DNA from: Afipia sp. OHSU_II-C1
GTDB taxonomy: Bacteria > Pseudomonadota > Alphaproteobacteria > Rhizobiales > Xanthobacteraceae
DNA length: 64,000 bases
Direction: 5' to 3'
NCBI RefSeq assembly: GCF_000497575.1
Contig: NZ_APJI01000010.1
Location: 248,001-312,000, forward strand
The notes beneath the pieces are model-generated. The model saw only the letters and a program-made list of their open reading frames with translations. It made no database searches and was not told the origin of the DNA. The stretch's first letter is position 1. Each line of letters begins with the position of its first letter. Positions 28,174 through 36,948 of the stretch are shown here, piece by piece. The translations under genes and the position numbers were made by a program.

Positions 28174-29442
28174 TCAACCCGCCGGGCGCTTGCGATCCTG
28201 CAGATACCGCTCGAACCGGCTCGCGGCCTGTCCATCGGACCTGATGCCGGGATCGATGGTGTACAGTTCCTGCGCGCGTCCGATGCCGCGCAGTGCATAG
28301 CGCCCGGTCGAAACGAAATGTCCATTGCCCGGCGCATCGAGGCCGTCGAAAAACGCCGAGGACACAAGAAGCTCCCGTTCGACCGAGCGGCACATCGATG
28401 CGATGCGGCTGACCTCGTTCACCGCCGGTCCGACCACGGTGAAGTCGAGCCGCTCCTCGCTGCCGATGTTGCCGTAGAAAACCTCACCGACATGCAGGCC
28501 CACATAGGCCGAGGTGACCGGCCTGTTCTCGGATGCGCGCCGCTCGTTGAGAACCTGGATGTTCTTTCTGAACTGGTTTTCCGCGCGCAATGCCGCGCGG
28601 CGCGCCGCGCCCATGTCGTCCTCATTGAAGATCGCCAGCACGCCATCGCCGATCAGCTTGAGAACGTCGCCGCCTTCATCGTGAATGGCGTCAATGGCCG
28701 CGCCGGCATAGTCGTTGAGAAAGGGAATGAACTCGGCAGGGTCCATCCCTTCGCCGAGGCGGGTCGACCCGCGCAGGTCCGAAAACCACAGCACCGCATT
28801 GATGCGGTCGGCGACGCCGCGTGAAATACGCCCGCTCAGCACGCGCTCGGCGGCATCGCGGCCGAGATAGACGTGACCGATGGTGCGGGCAATCCGGGCA
28901 TGCGCGGCCGATTTTATCGCAAGGCCCAGCACCGGGACGAGTTCACGCATTGCGTCCATCGCGGATTCATCGAAGCCGTCGTGGCGGCGCATGCACCAGA
29001 TGGAATAGACGCAGTCCATCTCGCCGATGATGCCGGTCTCGCCGAAGCGGTGAATGAACGTCGCGAAGTGCCTGTGACCGTCACCAATAAGTTTCGACGT
29101 CATCTTGAAATGGTCATCGGTATGGCCGATGCGCATTTCTGTCTGCCCGTTCTGAAGCATCGCGTAGAACGGCGAACGCTGCCAGTTTTCGGCGGCCTCA
29201 CCTTCGCTGGTCGAGCCATACTCGAAGGTGTCGCTCTCGTTCGATTCGATGTCGCTCCAGCGGAAACCCTGGCCCTCGAAAACCGGATGCAGCGTGTCGA
29301 TGAATACGAGGCCGCGCGACAGCTCCAGCCCTGCGGCCCTGCTGCGTTCGCAGAACCCGCGTACGAGGTCCGTTTCAGCAACGCCGGCGAGGCCGGCGCC
29401 GGCCAGCCAGTTCATGATGTCGAGGCGGGACGATAAATCCAT
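28174..29442 (-). CDS. Class III adenylate/guanylate cyclase domain protein
   Basis: A 422-residue protein predicted to make cAMP or cGMP. The N-terminal ~190 residues form a non-membrane domain without clear identity but with several histidines and aspartates. The C-terminal cyclase domain has LWFSDLRGST with metal-binding D222 and GDGVLAIF with D266. No transmembrane segment is evident, so it is likely cytoplasmic. It heads a co-directional group with cytochrome c and FkbM genes. A cAMP-binding Crp-like regulator is encoded about 17 kb away, but no link can be shown. Confidence 0.88.
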   Translation of the reverse strand: MDLSSRLDIMNWLAGAGLAGVAETDLVRGFCERSRAAGLELSRGLVFIDTLHPVFEGQGFRWSDIESNESDTFEYGSTSEGEAAENWQRSPFYAMLQNGQTEMRIGHTDDHFKMTSKLIGDGHRHFATFIHRFGETGIIGEMDCVYSIWCMRRHDGFDESAMDAMRELVPVLGLAIKSAAHARIARTIGHVYLGRDAAERVLSGRISRGVADRINAVLWFSDLRGSTRLGEGMDPAEFIPFLNDYAGAAIDAIHDEGGDVLKLIGDGVLAIFNEDDMGAARRAALRAENQFRKNIQVLNERRASENRPVTSAYVGLHVGEVFYGNIGSEERLDFTVVGPAVNEVSRIASMCRSVERELLVSSAFFDGLDAPGNGHFVSTGRYALRGIGRAQELYTIDPGIRSDGQAASRFERYLQDRKRPAG

Positions 29443-29506
29443 ACGGATTCATCGCGCGGGATTGGCGATGTTTCAAGGCAGTATCCGGGAAAGTGCGGCG
29501 AAAACG

Positions 29507-29977
29507 CTACTTCGCCGCGCCCTTCGTTCCCTTGATGAGATTGTTGCGCAGCTTGACCACGCTCTTCTGGATCAGCGCGAACTCCTCGGGCGTGAGCTGC
29601 GTTTCCCGTACCAGATTGAGCGGCAGGGCCTTCTCGCGCACCCGGCGGCCGGCCTCGGTGAGGCTGATCAAAACCTTGCGCTCGTCCTTGGGATCGCGCT
29701 GCCTTCGGACATAGCCCATCGTTTCGAGATTCTTCAGGATCGGCGTCAGCGTGTTGGATTCGAGAAACAGCTTCTCGCCAAGGCTGCTGACGGTCTGGTT
29801 GTCCTCTTCCGACAGAGCCACGATGGTGATGTACTGTGTGTAGGTCAGGCCAAGTTCATCGAGGATCGGCTTGTAGGCCCGCCCGTAGGCGAGGTTGGCC
29901 GAATAGATCGCAAAGCAGAGGAAATTCTCGAGCTTCGGGCCGGCTGCTTTCGGAGATGTTTGTTTTAGCTTCGTCAT
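29507..29977 (-). CDS. ohrR: Organic hydroperoxide-sensing MarR family repressor
   Basis: A 156-residue MarR regulator. The N-terminal LENFLCFAIYSANLAYGRAY carries C21, the single peroxidatic cysteine position of OhrR proteins, and the wHTH region follows (VSSLGEKLFLESNTLTPIL). On oxidation by organic hydroperoxides OhrR releases DNA and lets ohr be expressed. It is divergent from ohr, with two operator-like palindromes between them, which is the classical layout. I start at 29977 (MTKLKQ) because GGAGGC lies 4 bases upstream. Confidence 0.93.
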   Translation of the reverse strand: MTKLKQTSPKAAGPKLENFLCFAIYSANLAYGRAYKPILDELGLTYTQYITIVALSEEDNQTVSSLGEKLFLESNTLTPILKNLETMGYVRRQRDPKDERKVLISLTEAGRRVREKALPLNLVRETQLTPEEFALIQKSVVKLRNNLIKGTKGAAK

Positions 29978-30028
29978 GGCCGCCTCCGTCACACGGGATC
30001 GTGATGTCTCGCATCCATATATATCGTA

Positions 30029-30043
30029 TCCGATTAAATCGGA
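30029..30043. promoter_or_regulatory. OhrR operator 1
   Basis: A perfect 7-1-7 palindrome, TCCGATTAAATCGGA, lies directly upstream of the ohr -35 hexamer and inside the presumed ohrR promoter. The same pattern recurs at 30083. Confidence 0.7.
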
Positions 30044-30047
30044 AGGG

Positions 30048-30076
30048 TTGACTTCGCAGGAGGCGGGGCTATTTAG
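30048..30076 (+). promoter_or_regulatory. Predicted ohr promoter
   Basis: TTGACT (30048-30053) is a near-consensus -35 hexamer. About 16-17 bases on lies the AT-rich TATTTAG (30070-30076), a weak -10 element. Both operators flank it, consistent with repression by OhrR. Confidence 0.55.
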
Positions 30077-30082
30077 ATCGCA

Positions 30083-30097
30083 TTCGATTGCATCGGA
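30083..30097. promoter_or_regulatory. OhrR operator 2
   Basis: TTCGATTGCATCGGA matches operator 1 as TNCGATTNNATCGGA. It sits at the centre of a longer near-perfect inverted repeat (30077-30103), just after the -10 region of ohr. Confidence 0.65.
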
Positions 30098-30124
30098 TGC
30101 GATTTAAGTAGGAAAGGACATGCC

Positions 30125-30544
30125 ATGATCACCCAGATCGAAAAGGTACTCTACACCGCTAAGACCCACACCACCGGCGGCCGCGAGGGCGCGTCGCGCT
30201 CGTCAGACGGTCAGCTCGACGTCAAGCTTTCGCCTCCGGGCTCGAACCGCGCCGGCACCAACCCTGAGCAGCTTTTTGCCGCCGGCTGGTCGGCCTGCTT
30301 CGAGGGCGCGATGGGGCACGCGGCACGGGCCATGAAGGTCAAGCTTCCTGCCGATCTCGCTGTCGATGCCGAGGTCGATCTCGGCACTGCGGGGGATCAA
30401 TACTTCCTTCAGGCCCGTCTCAACGTCAGCTTGCCGGGCCTCGATCGTGAGGTCGCCCGCGCCGTGGTCGACGCTGCGCATCAGACGTGTCCGTACTCCA
30501 AGCTCACGCGCGGCAATATCAACGTCGAACTGAATCTGGTGTGA
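30125..30544 (+). CDS. ohr: Organic hydroperoxide resistance protein Ohr
   Basis: A 139-residue thiol peroxidase of the OsmC/Ohr family that reduces organic hydroperoxides to alcohols using lipoylated proteins. The peroxidatic cysteine C58 (GWSACFEGAMGHA), resolving cysteine C122 (HQTCPYSKLTRGN), R20 and E49 are all in place. GGAAAGGACATGCC gives a good ribosome binding site. It is divergently transcribed from and presumably repressed by OhrR. Confidence 0.96.
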   Translation: MITQIEKVLYTAKTHTTGGREGASRSSDGQLDVKLSPPGSNRAGTNPEQLFAAGWSACFEGAMGHAARAMKVKLPADLAVDAEVDLGTAGDQYFLQARLNVSLPGLDREVARAVVDAAHQTCPYSKLTRGNINVELNLV

Positions 30545-30656
30545 GCCGGATTGTCACATCGCGGACGTGGCCTGCACGCACTGTCGGCAGGCCGCGCCGC
30601 GAAGCGGCGAAAAGCCATCATTCGCTGCTGTCTAATGTCGACCCAAGGAGATTTTT

Positions 30657-31685
30657 ATGTCCGGCCTCATCAACGCCAACCGCCGCAACTTCCTTCAGGC
30701 GGCGGGCAGCGGCGTCGCCGCGCTCGCCGCGTCACAGCTTGGTCTGATTCAATCCGCTGTCGCCCAGACCGCAACAGCTTCCCCGGCGCCGCTGGGCCCG
30801 ATCAGGCAGATCAATGCCGGCACACTCAATGTTGGCTATTATGAAACCGGTCCCGCCACCGGGCCTGTCGTCATCCTGCTGCACGGCTGGCCCTACGACA
30901 TCCACAGCTTCGCCGAGGTCGCGCCGCTGCTGGCGGCAAAGGGTTATCGCGTGATCGTTCCGCATCTGCGCGGCTACGGCACCACCACGTTTCTGTCCGC
31001 CGACACGCCGCGCAACGGCCAGCAGGCCGTGCTTGCGGCCGACATCATCAATCTGATGGATGCGCTGAAGATCCAGAAGGCGCTGATCGCCGGTTACGAC
31101 TGGGGTGCACGCACCGCCAACATCGTTGCGGCGCTGTGGCCGGAGCGCGTCAAGGCGATGGTGTCGGTGAGCGGTTATCTGATCGGCAGCCGCGAGGTGA
31201 ACAAGAAGCCGCTGCCGCCGAAGGCCGAACTGCTGTGGTGGTATCAGTTCTACTTCACCACGGAACGCGGCCGTCTCGGTTATCAGCAGAACACCCACGA
31301 CTTCGCGAAGCTGATCTGGCAGCTCGCATCGCCGAAGTGGAACTTCAGCGACGAGACGTTCGCGCGCAGTGCGAAGTCGCTCGACAATCCGGATCATGTC
31401 GCGATTTCGATTCACAATTATCGCTGGCGGCTCGGCCTTGCGGAAGGCGAAGCGAAGTACGACGATCTGGAAAAGCGGCTGGAGCAGGGGCCGCTGATCA
31501 CCGTGCCGACCATCACCATCGAGGGCGATGCCAATGGCGCGCCGCATCCCGAGCCGGCGTCTTACGCGAAGAAGTTCACCGGCAAGTATCAGCACCGGCT
31601 GCTGACCGGCGGCGTCGGGCACAACCCGCCGCAGGAAGTGCCGCAGGCGTTCGCGCAGGCCGTTATCGATGTCGACGCGTTCTGA
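30657..31685 (+). CDS. Tat-exported alpha/beta hydrolase (epoxide hydrolase / haloalkane dehalogenase-like)
   Basis: A 342-residue hydrolase with a Tat signal (NRRNFLQ at residues 8-14, hydrophobic core, AVAQ near 35-37). The oxyanion-hole motif HGWP (76-79) and the nucleophile elbow GYDWG with D148 point to an aspartate-nucleophile enzyme such as an epoxide hydrolase or haloalkane dehalogenase rather than an esterase. The catalytic histidine is near residue 325 (GVGHNPP). The substrate is unknown. GGAGAT lies upstream of the start. It ends at the bidirectional terminator at 31705. Confidence 0.88.
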   Translation: MSGLINANRRNFLQAAGSGVAALAASQLGLIQSAVAQTATASPAPLGPIRQINAGTLNVGYYETGPATGPVVILLHGWPYDIHSFAEVAPLLAAKGYRVIVPHLRGYGTTTFLSADTPRNGQQAVLAADIINLMDALKIQKALIAGYDWGARTANIVAALWPERVKAMVSVSGYLIGSREVNKKPLPPKAELLWWYQFYFTTERGRLGYQQNTHDFAKLIWQLASPKWNFSDETFARSAKSLDNPDHVAISIHNYRWRLGLAEGEAKYDDLEKRLEQGPLITVPTITIEGDANGAPHPEPASYAKKFTGKYQHRLLTGGVGHNPPQEVPQAFAQAVIDVDAF

Positions 31686-31704
31686 TCCACGTCGCGCATG
31701 AAAG

Positions 31705-31737
31705 AAAAAGGCCCGCCAAATTCCGGCGGGCCTTTTT
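31705..31737. terminator. Bidirectional rho-independent terminator
   Basis: A 13-bp stem (31705-31717 with 31725-31737) with a 7-base loop has A-rich and T-rich arms, so it can end both the hydrolase transcript and the sdh operon transcript from the other side. Confidence 0.9.
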
Positions 31738-31756
31738 AACAGGGAAGCGGCGGGGA

Positions 31757-32539
31757 TCAGACCTGCCGTTCGACCATCTTCGCCTTGAGATCGGCGATGG
31801 CTTCCGACGGGTTGAGACCCTTCGGGCACGCCTTGGCGCAGTTCATGATGGTGTGGCAGCGATACAGCCGGAACGGATCTTCGAGGTTGTCGAGACGCTC
31901 GCCGGTGGCCTCGTCGCGCGAATCCTTCACCCAGCGGTCGGCGGCGAGAAGCGCGGCCGGGCCGAGGAAGCGATCGCTGTTCCACCAGTAGCTCGGGCAC
32001 GAGGTCGAGCAGCAGGCGCACAGGATGCACTCGTAAAGGCCGTCGAGCTTGGCGCGGTCTTCCGGCGACTGCCGCCATTCCTTCTGCGGGGTTGCGGTGG
32101 TGGTGTGCAGCCACGGCTCGATCGAGGCGTACTGCGCGTAGAAATTGGTCAGGTCCGGCACAAGATCCTTCACCACCGGCTGATGCGGCAGCGGATTGAC
32201 CTTGATCGGACCGGCTTCGACCTCGTCCATCGCGCGGGTGCAGGCCAGCGTGTTCTGGCCGTCGATGTTCATGGCGCAGGAGCCGCAGACGCCTTCGCGG
32301 CAGGAGCGGCGGAAGGTCAGCGTCGGGTCGACGTTGTTCTTGATCCAGATCAGCGCGTCCAGAATCATCGGACCGCAGTCGTGGGTGTTCACGTAATACG
32401 TATCGATGCCGGGGTTTTTGCCGTCGTCCGGATTCCAGCGATAGACCTTGAACTCGCGCAGCTCGGTTGCGCCGGCCGGCTTCGGCCATTCCTTGCCGCC
32501 GCTGATTGTCGAATTCTTCGGCAGTGTGAACTGAACCAT
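31757..32539 (-). CDS. sdhB: Succinate dehydrogenase iron-sulfur subunit
   Basis: A 260-residue subunit of complex II that carries electrons from FAD to ubiquinone. All three clusters are visible: 2Fe-2S (C80, C85, C88, C100 in [10 protein letters not shown] and beyond), 4Fe-4S (C171, C174, C177, C181 in [11 protein letters not shown]) and 3Fe-4S (C181 region, C228, C234, C238 in [14 protein letters not shown]). It is the last gene of sdhCDAB, 41 bases after sdhA. Confidence 0.98.
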   Translation of the reverse strand: MVQFTLPKNSTISGGKEWPKPAGATELREFKVYRWNPDDGKNPGIDTYYVNTHDCGPMILDALIWIKNNVDPTLTFRRSCREGVCGSCAMNIDGQNTLACTRAMDEVEAGPIKVNPLPHQPVVKDLVPDLTNFYAQYASIEPWLHTTTATPQKEWRQSPEDRAKLDGLYECILCACCSTSCPSYWWNSDRFLGPAALLAADRWVKDSRDEATGERLDNLEDPFRLYRCHTIMNCAKACPKGLNPSEAIADLKAKMVERQV

Positions 32540-32580
32540 GGTCTCGAACCTTCGCTTGTTCGCTTAATTCTGTGCGGCGA

Positions 32581-34404
32581 TCAGTAAACGCGCGCTTTCG
32601 GCGGGATGTACTGAACGTCGTTGGTCATCGTGTAATCGTGCACCGGGCGGTAATCGAGGGTCGTGGCGCCCTTGTCGCTGCTCCACGACAGGGTGTGCTT
32701 CATCCACTGCTTGTCGTCGCGGTCCGGGAAATCCTCGCGGGCGTGAGCGCCGCGGCTCTCGGTGCGGTTGGCAGCCGAATCCATCGTCACCAGGGCCTGA
32801 GAAATCAGGTTGTCGTATTCGAGGGTCTCGATCAGGTCCGAATTCCACACCAGCGAACGGTCGGTGACGGCGATGTCGTCGGTGCCGCCGTAAACCTTGT
32901 GGATCAGCTCCTGGCCTTCCTTCAGCACGTCGCCGGTGCGGAACACCGCGCAGTTGTTCTGCATCACGCGCTGCATGTTGTCGCGCAGTTTCGCGGTCGG
33001 CGTGCCGCCGGAGGCGTTGCGGAAATGGTCGAGGCGGCTGAGCGCGAGATCGGCGGAATTCGCCGGCAGTTCAGGCTGCCGTGCGTTCGGCTGCAGCTTC
33101 TCGGCGCAGCGCAGAGCAGCAGCGCGGCCGAACACCACGAGGTCGATCAGCGAGTTGGAGCCGAGGCGGTTGGCGCCATGCACCGACACGCAGGCAGCTT
33201 CGCCCACAGCCATCAGGCCGGGCACGATCGCGTTGTCGTCGCCGCCCTTCTTGGTGACGACTTCGGCGTGGAAGTTGGTCGGGATGCCGCCCATGTTGTA
33301 GTGAACGGTCGGCAGCACCGGGATCGGCTCGCGGGTCACGTCGACGCCGGCGAAGATCTTCGCGGATTCCGAGATGCCAGGCAGGCGCTCATGCAGGATC
33401 GCCGGATCGAGATGGTCCAGGTGCAGGAACAGATGGTCCTTGCCCTTGCCGACGCCGCGGCCTTCGCGGATTTCGATGGTCATCGCGCGCGAGACGACGT
33501 CGCGCGAGGCGAGATCCTTCGCGGACGGCGCATAGCGCTCCATGAAGCGCTCGCCTTCCGAGTTCGACAGGTAGCCGCCTTCGCCGCGCGCGCCTTCGGT
33601 AATGAGGCAGCCCGCCGGGAAGATGCCGGTCGGATGGAACTGCACGAATTCCATGTCCTGCAAGGGCAGGCCGGCGCGCAGCACCATGCCGCCGCCGTCG
33701 CCGGTGCAGGTGTGCGCCGAGGTGCAGGACAGGTAGGCGCGGCCATAGCCGCCGGTGGCGAGAATGGTGGTCTGGCCGCGGAAGCGGTGCAGCGTGCCGT
33801 CGTCCATCTTCAGCGCGATGACGCCGCGGCAGACGCCCTGATCGTCCATGATCAGGTCGATGGCGAAGTATTCGATGAAGAATTCGGCCTGATGGCGAAC
33901 CGCCTGACCGTACATGGTGTGCAGCATCGCGTGACCGGTGCGGTCGGATGCGGCGCAGGTGCGCTGGGCCTGGCCCTTGCCGTAGTCGAGGGTCATGCCG
34001 CCGAACGGGCGCTGATAGATCTTGCCGTCTTCGGTGCGCGAGAACGGCACGCCCCAGTGTTCGAGTTCGTAGACGGCGTCGGGCGCGTTGCGCACCATGT
34101 ATTCGATCGAGTCCTGATCGCCGAGCCAGTCCGACCCCTTCACGGTGTCGTACATGTGCCAGCGCCAGTCGTCCTTGTGCATGTTGCCGAGCGAGGCGGA
34201 GATGCCGCCCTGCGCTGCGACCGTGTGCGAGCGCGTCGGGAAAACCTTGGTGATGCAGGCGGTGCGCAGGCCCGCTTCCGAGCAGCCGACCACCGCGCGC
34301 AGACCCGCGCCGCCGGCGCCGACAACGATCACGTCATAGGTGTGATCTTCGATCGGATAGGCTTGACCGTTCGCGCCGGGCGCGCTCTTGCCGTTCGCGG
34401 CCAT
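32581..34404 (-). CDS. sdhA: Succinate dehydrogenase flavoprotein subunit
   Basis: A 607-residue catalytic subunit of complex II that oxidises succinate to fumarate in the TCA cycle. The FAD motif [12 protein letters not shown] occurs at about 28-39, and H60 in [11 protein letters not shown] is the covalent FAD attachment residue. Length and order are standard for alphaproteobacteria. It starts 3 bases after the sdhD stop, so translation is likely coupled. Confidence 0.98.
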   Translation of the reverse strand: MAANGKSAPGANGQAYPIEDHTYDVIVVGAGGAGLRAVVGCSEAGLRTACITKVFPTRSHTVAAQGGISASLGNMHKDDWRWHMYDTVKGSDWLGDQDSIEYMVRNAPDAVYELEHWGVPFSRTEDGKIYQRPFGGMTLDYGKGQAQRTCAASDRTGHAMLHTMYGQAVRHQAEFFIEYFAIDLIMDDQGVCRGVIALKMDDGTLHRFRGQTTILATGGYGRAYLSCTSAHTCTGDGGGMVLRAGLPLQDMEFVQFHPTGIFPAGCLITEGARGEGGYLSNSEGERFMERYAPSAKDLASRDVVSRAMTIEIREGRGVGKGKDHLFLHLDHLDPAILHERLPGISESAKIFAGVDVTREPIPVLPTVHYNMGGIPTNFHAEVVTKKGGDDNAIVPGLMAVGEAACVSVHGANRLGSNSLIDLVVFGRAAALRCAEKLQPNARQPELPANSADLALSRLDHFRNASGGTPTAKLRDNMQRVMQNNCAVFRTGDVLKEGQELIHKVYGGTDDIAVTDRSLVWNSDLIETLEYDNLISQALVTMDSAANRTESRGAHAREDFPDRDDKQWMKHTLSWSSDKGATTLDYRPVHDYTMTNDVQYIPPKARVY

Positions 34405-34407
34405 GCG

Positions 34408-34812
34408 TCAGACTCCAGAAGACAGTTTGAAAATAGCGTAGATCGAGGCGAGGCCGACGGCGATGCAGAAGAAGGTGTTGGCGATGATCGCGACCAGCTT
34501 GATCTTCTCGTCGGTGATATAGTCTTCCAGCACCACCTGCATGCCGATCTTCATGTGCCAGACGCTGGCGATGATGAAGAGGATCATGATGATCGCGATC
34601 AGCGGCGAGCCGAGAATCTGCGCGGCGCCGGCCTGATTGCGGCCCAGCAGCGACAGGATGACGACAATCACCGGCACGATCAGCAGCACCAGCGCAACCG
34701 CGCTGACGCGCTGACGGAAGAAATCCGACGTTCCGCCCTTGGCGGAGCCGAGACCGCGGACGCGCTTGAGCGCGGTGCGGATCGATGTATTCGAATGACC
34801 CTGCGCGCTCAT
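34408..34812 (-). CDS. sdhD: Succinate dehydrogenase membrane anchor subunit
   Basis: A 134-residue hydrophobic anchor with three transmembrane helices (about residues 34-55, 66-88, 105-130). VWHMKIGMQVVLEDYI carries the conserved histidine region contributing to heme b or quinone binding, and DYI is typical of the family. I start at 34812 (MSAQGHSN), which overlaps the sdhC stop by 4 bases (ATGA); the longer frame is sdhC read in another frame. Confidence 0.94.
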   Translation of the reverse strand: MSAQGHSNTSIRTALKRVRGLGSAKGGTSDFFRQRVSAVALVLLIVPVIVVILSLLGRNQAGAAQILGSPLIAIIMILFIIASVWHMKIGMQVVLEDYITDEKIKLVAIIANTFFCIAVGLASIYAIFKLSSGV

Positions 34813-35204
34813 CGGCCGCCTCCCACGACGTAGGCGATGATCCAGACCAGCACCGTCGCCGCAATGCCCGCGATCAACGCCGCCCAGGTGAGGGATTCGC
34901 GTTCGGTCGGCGAGAAGCCGTAGCCGAGATCCCAGACAAGATGACGAATGCCGCTGAACAGGTGGTGCATCAGCGCCCAAGTGTATCCGAACACGATGAC
35001 GCGCCCGATCCAGCTCGAGGTGAAGCCCTGGATATTGGCGTAGGCGCCGGGACCAGACGCCGTGGCGATCAGCCACCACGCCATCAGCAGTGTTCCGACA
35101 TAAAGACCGATGCCGGTGATGCGATGAACGATGGACATCGCCATCGTCAGCGTCCAGCGGTAGGTCAGAAAAGGTGAAAGCGGACGGTCGATCCTGGGTG
35201 CCAT
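34809..35204 (-). CDS. sdhC: Succinate dehydrogenase cytochrome b556 subunit
   Basis: A 131-residue membrane subunit with three helices (about 18-45, 60-85, 105-128). The first block SIVHRITGIGLY and the later HHLFSGIRHLVWD match SdhC; a histidine in the latter ligates heme b. It is the first gene of sdhCDAB, with the operon promoter expected in the 278-base gap upstream. Confidence 0.95.
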   Translation of the reverse strand: MAPRIDRPLSPFLTYRWTLTMAMSIVHRITGIGLYVGTLLMAWWLIATASGPGAYANIQGFTSSWIGRVIVFGYTWALMHHLFSGIRHLVWDLGYGFSPTERESLTWAALIAGIAATVLVWIIAYVVGGGR

Positions 35205-35365
35205 GCGCGACTTTAATGGTTTGCGGCAGAGGGAAGTTGCCGTCTTTTTATGCGGGACCGGGTTCTTAGAGGGCTTCTATTTACGGAGAAGGCGGAACGA
35301 GCGCAACGCAGAATCGATCAAACTATGAATCGTAAAGCATTGCTTGATCTGCGCTTTAGCCCTTC

Positions 35366-35390
35366 TGGTATACCTGTTTTTCGTATACCA
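35366..35390. promoter_or_regulatory. Tandem GTATAC sites, GntR-like operator candidate
   Basis: TGGTATAC (35366-35373) and GTATACCA (35383-35390) form an inverted repeat, and each half contains the palindrome GTATAC. Sites of the type TNGTATACNA are bound by FCD-subgroup GntR regulators. The gap separates sdhC from the divergent TSUP gene, so either could be controlled. The remaining gap bases show no gene. Confidence 0.45.
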
Positions 35391-35482
35391 CAGATGAAGG
35401 TGATCACTTCTGAAGCGTGATTCACCTCCTGTCATGAAACCGATAGAAGCGCCCCAGCATCCCCTTCACGCGAGACCGCCGC

Positions 35483-36343
35483 ATGATCGCCGGCCTGACG
35501 ACGTCCCAACTGCTTGAACTTGTTCTGTTGCTGGTGGTGACCGGAGCGTTTGCCGGGTTCCTCGCCGGAATCTTCGGCATCGGCGGCGGCGCGGTGCTGG
35601 TGCCGGTACTCTACGAATGCTTCCGGATCGCGGGCGTGCCGCTGGATGCACGGATGCCGCTCTGCATCGGCACATCACTCGCCATCATCATCCCGACCTC
35701 GATCCGCTCATGGCAGGCCCACCACAAGCGGGGCAGTGTCGACATGGACATCCTCGTGAGGTGGGCGGTGCCGGTGCTGCTCGGCGTCATGCTGGGCAGC
35801 GTGATCGCGCGTTATGCGCCGGAGAAGCTGTTCAAGGTTGTGTTCGTCGGCGTCGCCTGGTCCGCGGCGGCGCGGCTGCTGCTCGGAAAAGAAAACTGGC
35901 GGCTGGGTGACGAAATGCCGAAAGGCATCTTCATGCGGGCCTACGGATTCTTCATCGGCCTGCTCTCGACGCTGATGGGAATCGGCGGCGGGCTGTTCTC
36001 GAATCTCTTGATGACGTTCTATGGTCGTCCGATTCATCAGGCGATCGGCACCTCGGCGGGCCTTGCGGTGCTGATCTCGATTCCCGGCGCGATCGGCTAC
36101 ATCTATGCGGGATGGCCCGCAGCGGCGCGCTTTCCGGACGTGGCCGCGCTGCAGCTGCCGTTTGCGATCGGCTACATCTCGCTGATCGGTGCGTTGCTGG
36201 TGATGCCGACCAGCTTGCTGGTCGCGCCGCTCGGTGTGCGCGTCGCGCATTTCATGACCAAGCGGAAACTCGAAATCGCGTTCGGGATCTATCTCTTGGT
36301 GGTCAGCTCGCGCTTCGTGGTCAGCCTTGCGACCGGCTACTAG
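35483..36343 (+). CDS. TSUP family transporter (TauE/SafE)
   Basis: A 286-residue inner-membrane protein with about eight helices. The start GAFAGFLAGIFGIGGGAVLVP is the family's first glycine-rich block, and its internal repeat appears near 160-175 (GIGGGLFSNLL). Members export sulfite, sulfoacetate or related anions, or take up sulfur compounds. No sulfur metabolism genes are nearby to fix the substrate. Confidence 0.92.
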   Translation: MIAGLTTSQLLELVLLLVVTGAFAGFLAGIFGIGGGAVLVPVLYECFRIAGVPLDARMPLCIGTSLAIIIPTSIRSWQAHHKRGSVDMDILVRWAVPVLLGVMLGSVIARYAPEKLFKVVFVGVAWSAAARLLLGKENWRLGDEMPKGIFMRAYGFFIGLLSTLMGIGGGLFSNLLMTFYGRPIHQAIGTSAGLAVLISIPGAIGYIYAGWPAAARFPDVAALQLPFAIGYISLIGALLVMPTSLLVAPLGVRVAHFMTKRKLEIAFGIYLLVVSSRFVVSLATGY

Positions 36344-36365
36344 AAAACGGTCGCGACTTCTCAGC

Positions 36366-36423
36366 CGTCATTGCGAGGAGCATGGCGACGAAGCAATCCA
36401 TCTTCCTGCGTTTGCAATGACGG
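36366..36423. repeat. ATTGCGAGGAGC-type hairpin repeat
   Basis: CGTCATTGCGAGGAGCATGG and an inverted short copy ending TTGCAATGACGG form a hairpin after the TSUP gene, related to 18206-18289. Confidence 0.8.
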
Positions 36424-36450
36424 GAGCCCCGCCGCGACGGTTGTGGATGT

Positions 36451-36948
36451 CTAGTCGCGCTCGCGCTTCATGTAGAACTTCCGGTCATCCTCATCGATGA
36501 TGTGGAAGCCCAGACGTTCATAGAGTTTCAAAGCGCGATTGCTGCGCACCACGGCAAGTGTCATCGGCTGACCCGCGCGCGTCGCCTGATCGATCAGATC
36601 GGTAATCAGCCGGGTGCCGATGCCGCGTCCCCGGAACGGAGCGTCGACGAAAATCTGCTCCAGATGCAGCGTGGAATCCTGCACCGCGATCTGAATCCAG
36701 CCGACGTCACAACCATCGAGTGTGACGATCTGCACCTGATCCGCCTCCCAGAGATGACGCAGGTTTTCCTCCTGCCGCGTCACGTCGAGATTCAAATCCC
36801 GGATGATGTTGGCCATCGCGGAGAGATAAAGCCTGACGCAAAAGGCGAAGTCCTCGCTGCGGGCCGGACGAAGCACGATCGGGATGACGGCATCAGCCCT
36901 TATGATGTGGCGTGCGGCGGCGCGGACCATGTTCTGCAAACGTGTCAT
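36451..36948 (-). CDS. GNAT family N-acetyltransferase
   Basis: A 165-residue acetyltransferase. The acetyl-CoA loop reads FRGRGIGTRLI and the C-terminal ALKLYERLGFHI matches GNAT fold elements. The acceptor is unknown. The start at 36948 overlaps the stop of the malonyl-CoA synthetase gene in ATGA, which supports this start and predicts translational coupling. That neighbour raises the possibility that its substrate is linked to acyl-CoA metabolism, which is only a guess. Confidence 0.86.
   Translation of the reverse strand: MTRLQNMVRAAARHIIRADAVIPIVLRPARSEDFAFCVRLYLSAMANIIRDLNLDVTRQEENLRHLWEADQVQIVTLDGCDVGWIQIAVQDSTLHLEQIFVDAPFRGRGIGTRLITDLIDQATRAGQPMTLAVVRSNRALKLYERLGFHIIDEDDRKFYMKRERD

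Noticed and set aside
32572-34833. 753-codon plus-strand frame
   Set aside because: It is antisense to sdhA and sdhD, which have full family motifs; GC-rich codon use leaves the reverse frame open.
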